Below are positions 45,936-55,555 of a DNA stretch of 64,000 nucleotides, piece by piece. The translations under genes and the position numbers were made by a program. The notes beneath the pieces were generated by a model. It saw only the letters and a program-made list of their open reading frames with translations, was not told the DNA's origin and did not search any database. The stretch is from Nilaparvata lugens. Taxonomy: Eukaryota; Arthropoda; Insecta; Hemiptera; Delphacidae. How positions within the stretch are numbered: the stretch's first letter is position 1; every line of letters begins with the position of its first letter. The stretch is taken from positions 34,432,017 through 34,496,016 of the forward strand of contig NC_052518.1 in assembly GCF_014356525.2 (NCBI RefSeq), written 5' to 3'.

Positions 45936-47030
45936 CTTCCCAGTGGTGTAGAGAGCACAGAGCTGTTTGTAAGGTGAGCAGTCTGTGATACTGTATAGAG
46001 ATACTGTATCAAGATACTGAATCAGTGAACAGGCCTTAAACACGAAGATACTGTATCAGACAGGTTCCTGTCGCGTTGCTGATGGGTGAGTGCGGATCTG
46101 CACCTAGCGTAGACTGGGTGCCTAGAAATCCAACTGCGTCTTCACGTGACTGTGTTGGCATGGTTGAGATTGCGTGGTAGAGCTGCGCAATGACTGAAGT
46201 TTGAATTCAAGGTGAATAATTCTTGAAGAACCGTTGTTAACCATTGTGGTTGTGATAAAGCATGCAGTTTATAACTTGTAGATTGTAGGATTGTCACAAA
46301 CACAATGCCACAAACGACGAAAATGGCAGATGGTGTCACTCAATACGAACACGAAATTGAGGAAATCGAAATAAATTGGAAGTGAGAACTCCGAGAGATA
46401 AGAAGTTTTTGGCTTTTTGAGAGTTCAAACACTGAGCACCAGTGTTCACACAGCTCTAGCGAACGAATTTTAAAATGAAACGCGAACTATAGGAAACCAG
46501 TTCATACACTAGAGAATAGCTTTTTCCTTTTTTCCATAGGCACTAGTACCGAAAATCCACAACCGTGGGACCAAGTTTGGTAATTCTATGAGAGCTAGGA
46601 GGACCGCGAATTTAGAACTGGTTAACATGTATGATATATGAGCTGTGTGAAGGTAACAAAAAAGAGAGCTTTTCAGCTTTACTTACGAGAGATGGTTGTT
46701 TATGGGTCAGCCGAGTGCTGAAGACTGAGGTTGTGGAGGGAGAAGCCTTCTTCTCCAACAGCAATGACGGTGAAGCGCGGGGAGGGGAACTGCATGAACA
46801 ATTCTGTCTTTCTTATCTCTTGAGTATTCTTAACATTCCGCCCACCAAACGAAGCATTAGTTTAATAATTTTGAAACTGTAGCACATGAGAAGTAACACA
46901 AGAAGTATTGCACAAACTTGATGAAGAGACGATGCACATAATTAATTACGATGAGTTTTAGACATAAGCGGTGAACACATAATATTCAGTCTCTATTTAC
47001 AAAAAAATGTCTCTCAGAGAGAGGGTGCCA
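45934..47030 (-). repeat. BEL/Pao 5' LTR, about 1.10 kb
   Basis: Direct repeat of 38242-39363, differing at a modest number of positions and by one fewer GATACTGTAT unit. It lies between the gag leader on one side and another pol fragment on the other, so it is shared with or fused to a neighbouring copy. Confidence 0.75.
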
Positions 47031-47032
47031 AA

Positions 47033-47446
47033 TTAAGCTATTGGCAACACTATGAGTTTATTTACAGGTCGCGTGAGGTGGCCGCAGGCGGTGCAAATCA
47101 ATGCCACTCTTACTATTTGGTCTTGTCCAGGAAATATTTTTTCGACTATGCCCAGAGGCCACAATGTGGGCGCGGTACTCGTATTCTTGATAAGCACTAT
47201 GTGACCCACTTTCAGGGGTTCTGAGGGGGTCTTCCACTTGTTTCGCTGCATAAGCGTATGTAGATATTCTGTACTCCATCGATTCCAAAACGTCTGCACA
47301 ATTCGGCGTAGATGAGTCCATCGCTGCCGTACGGGGGTGGTAGTATCCAGTGGGATCTCCACAGCTTGTAGCAACGGTCGGCCGATAAGAAAGTGACCGG
47401 GTGTCAGCAGAGGTGAAGTCTCGTTGGGGTCCTGTGAACGCTCCAA
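47033..47446 (-). pseudogene. Second copy of BEL/Pao pol C-terminus
   Basis: 137 codons (ERSQDPNETSPLLTPGHFLI to KLIVLPIA) nearly identical to 39366-39800, minus a short AT-rich insertion present in the other copy. It sits upstream of the 5' LTR on the same strand, giving the order pol-end, LTR, gag, so two elements are arrayed in tandem sharing one LTR. Confidence 0.8.
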
Positions 47447-47451
47447 TAGTG

Positions 47452-47516
47452 GTGAAGCGGGGGGAGGGGAACTGCTTGAACAATTCGGTCTTTCCTATCT
47501 CTCGAGTATTCTTAAC
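47452..47516 (+). repeat. Short third LTR fragment
   Basis: GGTGAAGCGGGGGGAGGGGA and the following CAATTCGGTCTTTCCTATCT match LTR interior at 39103-39165 with changes, fused directly to the pol fragment. Confidence 0.65.
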
Positions 47517-49350
47517 AGCATGAATAGCTTTTTCATCTTACATCTTACAAGCTTTTTCATGAATAACTTTTTCACTACTCTTACCCCACACTCAAAGTTA
47601 GAGTGAGAGTGAAAAGTCAAGTGTGAATAAACACTATAATATAATTTCATTGGCTTTAGCTGTTGTACAATATTCTCACTCACATTAAGTGTAAGATAAT
47701 TTCTTCCTTCACTATGCTTGGAGGAGAAGGAACAATCAAACATTTATGAAGTGTGATATTTCATAGTTTGGAAGCTACTGACACACAGTAACAAGAAAGA
47801 CTCTGAGAAGCCAAACATAGATTTGAATTATAAAATTAGAATCAAACTGGGTGTTTTGAAAAAGATTCATGCATGAGGAAAGAGATACTGATGTAAATCA
47901 TTTTATGGTATGAGTCATTTCTCAAGTGACCTATTTAGAAATAGCATTGCTAACACTTTCAAATCAAGTTTATACCTATGACAGTAGTAGACACATGAGA
48001 ACAAGGAAATGCAAAAGCATTGAGCAATTGGTATAGTTTGCTCTCACTCCCTACATTGTTCTGACAAACAAACAGAAATGATTTTTATTTTCTGTAACGA
48101 ATTTTCAAAATTGAATTTTATAATGTAGATACTATGTGATTCATCAGATAGAACTCCATGTGACAAGGCTTGCTGCTGACATGGGTTAGAATCATTGTTG
48201 CGAAACAAATCCTTCCATATCAATGCCTACTGCGTTTTCCATGAGATCAATAAATCAATTTTAATGATCATTCCAGTCCTCTCATGGTTACATTATGTGT
48301 TAGAGTATAAAAACACATACACATACAATCTGGACTAGCATGCACTTCTCTTTGGACTATCAGAATCTGAGGAATGACTAATATAATTTTCACAAAATGC
48401 AAAACTTTCAAAGATTTCAGTCTTTGAAGTTTGTAATCCCTCCTTACACACACACCATGTGATTGATCTAAAAACTTGTCACAAGCACTGTTATTGCGGT
48501 TTTGGTTAGCTCTAGGAGTGAAGATGATAAACTTTTTCTCAGCTGAACTTATGCTTCTCTCTCTCTCTATAAGCTGATGTGATCTGATGTGTTTGAATTC
48601 AGTGTATACTGCATACTGTTACCATGTTTGATTCTAAAAAACAATCAATTATGAGAACACCAGGAGTAAATTTCATTTCTTGTTTGTTTTGGCGAAAATT
48701 GCTATTTATTCTACACTTGTCTTTTCCTTTCACTCTGACGACTCTATTCGTTCTTATACAATTAGAATGATCTAACAAATAATATTAGAGGAAGGTGGGA
48801 TGACATTATGGGAGAGATATCTTGAGGAATATTAATCAATGAAAGAGATGTAGATGGGAGTCAACCTATAGGAAAATTTCAATTCAAAAGGAAGAACCTC
48901 CAAAGATTTGGATTACCGAATCTTGAATGATTTTTCGAATGAAATCCCACTCTGTCTGTTCAGCTTTTGCTTCTTCCTCTATCAGAATTATTAGGAAAAC
49001 TACACATTTATGTCCTTGACGACTCAGTCCATGTGCAATCTGAGCATAAATTCAGCCTTAAAAATGCAAGTATATTATTCAAATTATCTGAAAGATTACA
49101 GAAGTCTTGACATGAAAAAATATGATGCATAACAATGATCCCGAGAGGAAACAGTTATTTTGTGTGTAGATTGTAAATTACTTACATCGTAGGGGGAGAG
49201 AGTATGTGCATGTGCTATTTTTACTCACAGCATATGCTCCAAAATCAACTCAACTTAAAAAAGAGATCTAACACTGAGTGGATTTTGTCATCATAATTGC
49301 AACTTTTCTTCTCTCATAACATGAGAAGCAATCAGCAGAGTTAGAGTGGT
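47517..49350. other. No recognised gene
   Basis: AT-rich, with a short CT run near 48554-48567. Small open frames on both strands lack recognisable domains and homologues elsewhere in the window. Confidence 0.4.
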
Positions 49351-49399
49351 GGAGGAGGAGGAGGAGGAGGAGGAGGAGGAGGAGGAGGAGGAGGAGGAG
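49351..49399 (+). repeat. GGA microsatellite
   Basis: About 16 GGA units, continuing less regularly to about 49420. It stands where the acidic Glu-rich end of the first exon of the block A spliced gene would be, so it may be an expanded remnant of that coding tract. Confidence 0.85.
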
Positions 49400-49430
49400 A
49401 AAGGAGGAGGAAGGAGGACACAGCAAATCG

Positions 49431-49690
49431 AAGGTTAGTTAGTTATTTGATAAATTTCTTTACTATACTAATTTCCAATAGATCTGTTCACATTACAAGA
49501 AGAATTCACATTGTGATTTACTGATTCAGTTAATAGTTATTTGTCACGATGCACATTACAAGAGCTTGCATATTAACTTGATGTTGATGAATCACTGTTT
49601 GATTCTGTAATATGAAAGCAAGAAATTATAATACTCATTTTGAGATTCTGTAGAGAATGTGTTGCTAATACTGATATGGTGTAGCTTTAT
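49431..49690 (+). pseudogene. Fragment of the spliced block A gene (exon-intron junction and intron)
   Basis: AAGGTTAGTTAGTTATTT corresponds to the donor region at 1010, followed by TTTCCAATAGATCTGTTCAC (as at 1155) and then GATTCAGTTAATAGTTATTTG (as at 2022), with most intron repeats missing. It is on the plus strand, opposite to the neighbouring block C genes. Confidence 0.65.
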
Positions 49691-49699
49691 TACTCTATT

Positions 49700-49795
49700 T
49701 GTTATTGCTAGATCATTCACCTATCAAAAATTTAATATTCTTTGCAATCAGATCAAATTCATTAAATGAAATTGACATCAAGAGACGAGATATGG
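49700..49795 (-). pseudogene. Fragment of the MVDCYSF-type gene
   Basis: On the minus strand, LLMSISFNEFDLIAKNIKF matches the block A gene at about 17265-17320 with few base changes; similarity ends on both sides. It lies back to back with the plus-strand fragment that ends at 49690. Confidence 0.7.
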
Positions 49796-50235
49796 CCATA
49801 TTTGACTCTATGTACTGGTAAAACATGACAAGAAACTCTCTCTCTCTCTCCCCTCCATTCATATGCATGTGTACTGAGAGACAGCCTTGGGAGATATGCT
49901 CCAATTCTCCTCCCACTCGAACATTAGCACATTTAACAATATTGCATCATACATCTTGGAAGGTGAAAAGCACTATTTCATCTCACACTCTCATCCAACA
50001 GCATCATGAATCTCCAAGATATAGGAACACAATTCAACTTATACTGACAGATTAAAGTGAATCAATTTAAGACTATGTTGACTCATGGGAGAGAAGCAAT
50101 CCCAGACTGCTATAGATAAGATACTCTTTTGTAGATGTGCTAAAACCCTATTACTCTTTAAGTCTCTCGCTTTCGAGGTAGTGAGTTAGTGGCAAGGATG
50201 TTTTGAATATTCTTTCAAAAGAATGCAAAGAATAC
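49796..50235. other. No recognised gene
   Basis: Includes a CT run at 49838-49851. There is nothing else that I can assign between the gene fragment and the inverted-repeat arm. Confidence 0.4.
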
Positions 50236-50461
50236 AAAGCCCCACCAATTCATGTAGATGCATAATAATATTAGCTACAGCTATTGTCAATTGCTTTTTT
50301 TCATATCATATGCACTTCAAAAATCATTTTCTTAGTCTATATTATGTAAATTCATCTATAATTTACTATATTGTAAGCTATTGTATATAAGTGTAAAAGC
50401 CAGTATATATTGTAATCTACACGAATAAAGCACTCAATCAATCTCTCACTAGCTTTATTCT
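50236..50461 (+). repeat. 226-bp inverted repeat, left arm
   Basis: Starts AAAGCCCCACCAATTCATG at the outer end and ends CTAGCTTTATTCT at the inner end. No difference from the other arm was found. It contains TATATAAG and AATAAAG phrases, so it could carry promoter or polyadenylation signals. Confidence 0.9.
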
Positions 50462-50678
50462 CAGATAGAAATATGCAAGTAAGGATTTTCTGTTTTTGTT
50501 AAGAAGTTTGATGAAACTCTATAGCAATGATTAAAACTTTCCTTGTCTGACAGCTCGAGAGTTCTGCTCGGTTCACACCAGGTACACATGTACACTTCTA
50601 ATCGCTTAGTGGATACTTAGAACTAACAATATTGAAGGTTTATTGGAATGAGGAATCATTCATGTATACACTTGAAAT

Positions 50679-50948
50679 TTATTTACACAATTCACCACAA
50701 TTGTTCAACACTTCCTCTTCAATTTTTATTAGTTTAGTCACAGACAGTTTATGTGGTTGATAATAGCAAAGATGGTCACATATATATCGTTCAAATTGAG
50801 TGTGTTTAAAAAATGTCTTTTAGATGTTTTACCAGATAATGATTTTCACAAGTACAATAACACTTTCACAGACAATGTTCCAATCCATTCAGCTTTCCAA
50901 GCTCAGCTCCAACTCAGGATCTGCACTCGAGCACTTTGTTGGATCCAT
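50679..50948 (-). pseudogene. Small unknown protein (WYDAC type), block C copy
   Basis: Starts MDP on the minus strand 18 bases after the BIR-like gene stop, as in block A, and has the same terminal TGTAAATAA. The middle is disturbed by stops and frame changes. Conserved function is unknown. Confidence 0.55.
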
Positions 50949-50966
50949 CACGGATGAATGAAGAAA

Positions 50967-51881
50967 CTATACATATGTCAGTACTAATATAGAGAATTAA
51001 ATGGGTTATGTCCATTTCCGCCAATGCAGCATACACGGGCGGTATGATATCTCATTGCTTGCATACAATAAACAAATTGAATTTCTTTTCCATTTTAGAG
51101 AAAGCCATATCTTGCAAAGTTTTTTTTTCTGTATTTGAATAGAATTCACATTTTTTCATGCCAAGCATTCTATTGTTTTCACACATAGAATTTGGAGACA
51201 AGTACATATTTTTCATTATTAATGAATTATAATGAATTGCCGCGTAGAGGTCACATCTCCCCCCAGGATTGTGATGATGAATTTCACAGGCATTATATCA
51301 CCATGAACTAGTGAAGTGGTTGAAATTTGGTTTCTCAATTTCATCCAGTAAACAACATACATTTTTGTGTAACCTTCTAAGAAACTTCGCTTTCTCTGTA
51401 CCTTACATGTAGATTTTATCATATCCTTCAAGATAAGATATCAATAATTCGTCTGTAAAAATAAAATGGCCATCTTCCCAGCATATTTTGTGATAATTGT
51501 TCTCTGCCCATGTCACTTGCTTACGCAATTTAGCACTCAATTCCGACTTTGCAAATGGTGACTTGAAATGCAACACAACAAAGCTATTTACTTCATTTAT
51601 GATAGCAATTTCTTTCAGTATAATTTGATTGAAATTCCCCTTGAACCAATGCATGTTGACTGTTGCGAATTTTTTACAGGAGAGAGTTTCTTCCTCCTGT
51701 TCGATGACGACGCCTGTTTTGTCCTCCTCCATCGTCCTTCTTTGTCCTCTGTTCTCCTCTTCCTCCTCCTCCTGTGGTTTAGGCTACTACATCTTGAGTG
51801 ATAGTAGAAGAAGTCTTCCTCAGCATCAACATCACACTGTATCCCGATAGACCAGGGTTTCTTCTCAGAATTAGAAGACAT
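50967..51881 (-). pseudogene. Unknown virus-like protein with BIR-like C-terminus, block C copy
   Basis: Starts MSSNSEKKPW and follows the block A copy closely: IQCDVDAEED, a GGA-encoded hinge, HWFKGNFNQIILKE, VNSFVVLHFKSPFAKSEL, WAENNYHKICWEDG. It is continuous through the region where block A is frame-shifted near 16065, but changes frame in the hinge and again near 51410. The C-terminal NNRMLGM and CVYC region survives in pieces near 51170-51030. Confidence 0.65.
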
Positions 51882-51941
51882 TGTAGATGTTAACCGATCA
51901 AAGCTAAAACCTCAAAAGAGTAGAATTTGAAAAATGCAATA

Positions 51942-51949
51942 CTTATATA
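51942..51949 (-). promoter_or_regulatory. TATA-box-like element conserved with block A
   Basis: On the minus strand TATATAAG about 60 bases before the start at 51881, in the same conserved context as 15688. Directly upstream the hexon-like gene is gone except for its last dozen bases or so. Confidence 0.6.
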
Positions 51950-52185
51950 GTTTGTGCTCTATCGAAAAAACAGCATGGAAGTAAGCAGTTTGTACAACAT
52001 TCCCAAATCTTCACACATTTTCAAACATGAATCTTATCTTGTCAGTGTTTTTTATCTGTTCTATCATCAATGAAATAACACATTTGAATATTTAACCAAC
52101 CTAATGAATTACAGTAGTAAAGTTCATGCATTTCATTTAATTACAATATTGCACACATACACTTATATGTTTTGATCTTTCTTTG

Positions 52186-52689
52186 TCAATCCTGTTCTAA
52201 CCCTGTCTCGTCTGCAGAATCTTGTAAAAAATTCCAGATAAGTTGATTTGATTGTTCTTCTGTCAAATGAGCATTTTTTTCTATGATAGCTTTCTTAATT
52301 CTATTGATAGACTGTTCAAGAATTGCACACTCACATTTCTTGTGAAATGTCTGGGCGGTCGCCCTTCCCCCAGTATTCATCATATGATGTACCATATAAA
52401 TCACAAACATCAATATGATCATATCCTTCACTGAACCAAAAACCTAATTTTTCATAATCTCTCACAAAAATTAAATATTGTAGATTTGTCCATCCTTTTT
52501 CTGCTAAATGCTGCAATATATCTAGGTGCGTGTCCAAGAGTTCACTTAATTTATATCAATAACTAATTTTTTCTGAAGGAACAGAATGTCACTTAATTGA
52601 TTAAAATGTCTATCTATAATGAATTGAACACACAAATCTGAAGACTTTAAGTCAGACTCCACTGATGCCACACCAAACACATTATCCAT
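52186..52689 (-). pseudogene. Unknown gene present in block C only
   Basis: On the minus strand: MDNVFGVASVESDLKSSD and HFNQLSDILFLQKK (from 52689), a frame change near 52545, then LDILQHLAEKGWTNLQYL and FWFSEGYDHIDVCDLYG, another frame change near 52365, then LEQSINRIKKAII and LTEEQSNQLIWNFLQDS, stop at 52186. The protein would be about 165 residues, largely helical by appearance. I do not recognise it, and no counterpart is seen in block A. It may be a gene lost from block A or one captured by block C. Confidence 0.45.
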
Positions 52690-52820
52690 CTCAGTACAGT
52701 AGCTTGATGTTGTATCACAAAAGACAAGATCACTACTGACAGATTACCTTGCTCTAGCTTATTATTATTATGAAAAGCACACTCTAGCAATAATTTATTG
52801 TACTTCTCTCACCAAGCGCT

Positions 52821-53212
52821 CTATATATTACTACAAAGTTGATATGTTCTAATCAAAAGGGAATACTATTTACTATCATCAATAGAGACTTGTCAAGTAT
52901 GTTGTAATTTTTTGTAGAAATTGCAAACAATTGCACATTCATAAATCTATCTCTTAGACTAACATTGGGAGGAGTGTCTGATGAATTGACACATGATTTG
53001 ATATAAGATAATGTATGATTTCTCACTACCAGAGATTCCTGCATTAATAGCAGTGTTTCCAAATCCCTAATCTTATTTCATACATTTTGTATAGATTCCA
53101 ATATTCTCTTACTATCACACTTTTTTGAAGAAATATGGAAAAGTAATAGCATATTCACACAACATATTATGAAGAGAAGAACAAATATTATTCTCCAGAT
53201 GATTATCTTCAT
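52821..53212 (-). pseudogene. Small single-pass membrane protein, block C copy
   Basis: Begins MKIIIWRIIFVLLFII with the same membrane anchor as 3127-3555, then has a stop after the ESIQNV segment and later frame changes (LMQESLVVRNHTLSYIKSC is still readable). About 85-90 percent identical in the anchor region to block A. Confidence 0.7.
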
Positions 53213-54104
53213 TGCACAGCTACAAGTGTTGTAAGCACACTGATAAAAATTTACTGTTGCTAACACTGGTGTTATTCAATTTTTACTTGTGGAAAGATAC
53301 AATAAGTTGAGGTGAGCATATGCATACCACATAATTTCATTTTTATTGAAGTTCATGCAGTGAATAAGCCCATTTTCTATTATTATAACTACAGAGTGAG
53401 AGTTCACTTTCATCAAGATAATTCTTCAATATTCATTTTTATATAGTTGACTAATCGTTTAAGCTTCAATATTTTTTTAGCAACGACATCATCTACTAGT
53501 CATGATGAATCACTCAGACAGAATATTATTATTATTGATTTTTCCCCCCACAGAAAACTAGCTATTTTCCATTAAACATTATAGGTTTTTAATGCTGAAT
53601 CTATCCAACAGTTGAGCTGTCTTGACTGCTCACTCTGTTCAAAGCAAGCTCCCTCTGACATTGAGTTGCTGATTAGCTACTAGTACTAGAACAAGGTAAG
53701 GATAAGGATCAAATATTCAAGATATATATACATTTATTTAGACACACAAGATTTTTCTAATCAATTCACAAATAGTAATTAACCTGAACAAACACCAGTT
53801 TCACAATAGTTACTCAATTTATACTAATTCCAGATCAGTGAATTTGTTAGTCTGACAAAAATCGCAAACTAATATAGTTTTCATTCAAATCTAATTAGTG
53901 ATCACATTCAACTTATTAGGAAGAAAAAAATCTTCTCACTCTGTCCTTACAAATAGAAACAAGAATCGTTATTTTCAAAATAGTTATTTGGGATAAAGTT
54001 ATTTTTGCAGGCTAATGTGAATTTTACTGGGTGAAATAACCACTGGAGAGATGTAGGCATGATTACATTGAAACATTGCCGAACCGTTTTTTCCAAAATT
54101 TTCC
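53213..54104. other. Non-coding upstream part of block C
   Basis: Holds no gene. A TTTATATAG phrase lies near 53440. There is no evident homologue in block A. Confidence 0.4.
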
Positions 54105-54330
54105 AGAATAAAGCTAGTGAGAGATTGATTGAGTGCTTTATTCGTGTAGATTACAATATATACTGGCTTTTACACTTATATACAATAGCTTACAATATAG
54201 TAAATTATAGATGAATTTACATAATATAGACTAAGAAAATGATTTTTGAAGTGCATATGATATGAAAAAAAGCAATTGACAATAGCTGTAGCTAATATTA
54301 TTATGCATCTACATGAATTGGTGGGGCTTT
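54105..54330 (-). repeat. 226-bp inverted repeat, right arm
   Basis: Exact reverse complement of 50236-50461 as read by eye. Confidence 0.9.
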
Positions 54331-54436
54331 TTTTAATGTGCTATCCCCATATTGAGAAAACTCTAATTGAATGTCACTTAGTTATTCAATACAAAGTATT
54401 AATCTACATTAGGCCTATTGCACAATCAATGATGGG

Positions 54437-54485
54437 AATGGGTTTTTTTTTTTATTTTTTTTTTTATTTTTTTTTTTATTTTTTT
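54437..54485. repeat. T-rich tract with repeated TTTTTTTTTTA
   Basis: Three to four runs of 9-12 T separated by single A. It lies immediately after the stop of the block B ssDNA-binding-like gene; on that gene's strand it is A-rich, which could be a retained poly(A)-like tract or a simple repeat. Confidence 0.8.
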
Positions 54486-54850
54486 CATATATTCCTTTCT
54501 TCTTCTAGAAGAACAAGAGGCGATTTACCTTCTCGCTGTACACACTTCAGATAGAGTTTTTGTTTGTTGAAATCCTCAAGTGTTTGAAGATTCAATACAC
54601 TCAGAAATTTCTCAGGTAAGTAAACTTCGCAATAATAGTCACCATTGCTGTCATGATCGTATAACCTCATTATGATTCGCTGACCCTGCTGTGTTCTCAC
54701 CAATCTAGCGTGTACAACACGGTACCACGAATCATGGTCAAGATCTTTGAGTGAGACCGTTGGATATTCAGTTTTCGAAATATAATTGAATGACTTCATA
54801 CTAAAAAGTCTATCATTTCCAGTGTTGCTTCTCTGCAGATGGTGATCCAT
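54485..54850 (-). CDS. Putative ssDNA-binding-like protein, block B copy
   Basis: 121 residues from ATG 54850 (MDHHLQRSN). Segments SLKDLDHDSWYRVVHARL, GQRIIMRLYD and EVYLPEKFLSV match the second exon of the spliced block A gene (PLREL, GRRIIL, EVYLPQRF) at about 25-30 percent identity. Single exon, no low-complexity N-terminus, and the frame is intact. It follows the WYDAC-type gene on the same strand, whereas in block A it is the first gene; this order difference is a clue to a circular or tandem arrangement. Function is inferred. Confidence 0.6.
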   Translation of the reverse strand: MDHHLQRSNTGNDRLFSMKSFNYISKTEYPTVSLKDLDHDSWYRVVHARLVRTQQGQRIIMRLYDHDSNGDYYCEVYLPEKFLSVLNLQTLEDFNKQKLYLKCVQREGKSPLVLLEEERNI

Positions 54851-55125
54851 AATAATAAGAAAAGCTTACCGCGAGCGCGATCGAGTGCAAGAATAACAAA
54901 GCAGCTATATGCTTGCGTGGGTTGTCGGTTGAAGACTGAGCAAACCTGTTAAGCCGTCAGCCCCCCACAACCCATTCCGTTTCCTGTCGACTCCTTCCAC
55001 ATTCCTTCTGTTGACTCGTTCTCCCCTCCGCCTCCTCACACCTTTCCTTCTGTTGACTTCCCGCCATTCACCTTTACACGCACTCTCGCTTTCTACCTTC
55101 TTCTTCTTCTTCTTCTTCTTCTTCT

Positions 55126-55521
55126 TTACATGTAGTCGCATTCCTTTCTTCTCCCCTCTTCTTTACAGCAGCTAGTCGCTTCTTCTTCTTTACATGTAGG
55201 CGCATTCCTTTCTTCTCCCACCTCTTCTTTACAGCTAGTCACCGCATCTTCTTCTCCTCCTCTGTTCACCTCTAGCGATCTTAAAATTTCTTCTTCAATT
55301 CTTATTAGCTTGTTTACATTCAAACTAAAGGGTCTGTAATAAGCTAAGTAATCACTGATATCGTTAATATTAACTGTATTTAGAAATATTGCTTTCAATT
55401 GTCTAGCAATACTACTGTTTTTTGTCTCTATTGCTTTTTGACACAAATCATACCATTCAATGTAGTTTTGTAATTTAATTTCTAAACATTCTGGCGCATA
55501 AGACCAAGTTTGTGGATTCAT
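55126..55521 (-). CDS. Small unknown protein (WYDAC type), block B copy
   Basis: 131 residues from ATG 55521, 34 bases after the BIR-like gene. The first 95 residues (MNPQTWSYAPECLEIKLQNY, W-Y-D-L-C, ISDYLAYYRPFSLNVNKLI, RIEEEILRSLE) align with 16729-17004. The tail repeats a CKEE-type motif three times, encoded by a local tandem duplication (TTCTTCTTTACATGTAG units at 55116-55260 on the plus strand). The frame is intact, so this is the best-preserved copy of the family here. Confidence 0.6.
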   Translation of the reverse strand: MNPQTWSYAPECLEIKLQNYIEWYDLCQKAIETKNSSIARQLKAIFLNTVNINDISDYLAYYRPFSLNVNKLIRIEEEILRSLEVNRGGEEDAVTSCKEEVGEERNAPTCKEEEATSCCKEEGRRKECDYM

Positions 55522-55555
55522 TATAGCTCTTCAATCTGCTGCTAGCGAAGGTACA

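Larger units (their letters stand above)
38242..47030 (-). mobile_element. BEL/Pao LTR retrotransposon, broken, with nested insertion
   Basis: Minus-strand order: 5' LTR (47030-45934), primer-binding site, gag and protease (45820-43826), start of reverse transcriptase (43786-43555), a nested non-LTR element (43554-40889), the rest of pol (40888-39366), 3' LTR (39363-38242). Stops at 44735 and 43826, frame changes, and loss of most RNase H and the integrase core make it non-functional. Confidence 0.85.
50236..54330 (-). mobile_element. Block C: inverted-repeat-flanked virus-like segment
   Basis: Two 226-bp arms (50236-50461 and 54105-54330) are exact reverse complements as far as I can read, and enclose 3.6 kb with four virus-like genes in the same order as block A but without phospholipase, protease, penton-like and hexon-like genes. 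Long terminal inverted repeats are typical of Polinton-type elements, so this may be a deleted, possibly mobile derivative. No target duplication is evident at the arm ends, so the arms might instead be a younger repeat inserted twice. Confidence 0.6.
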
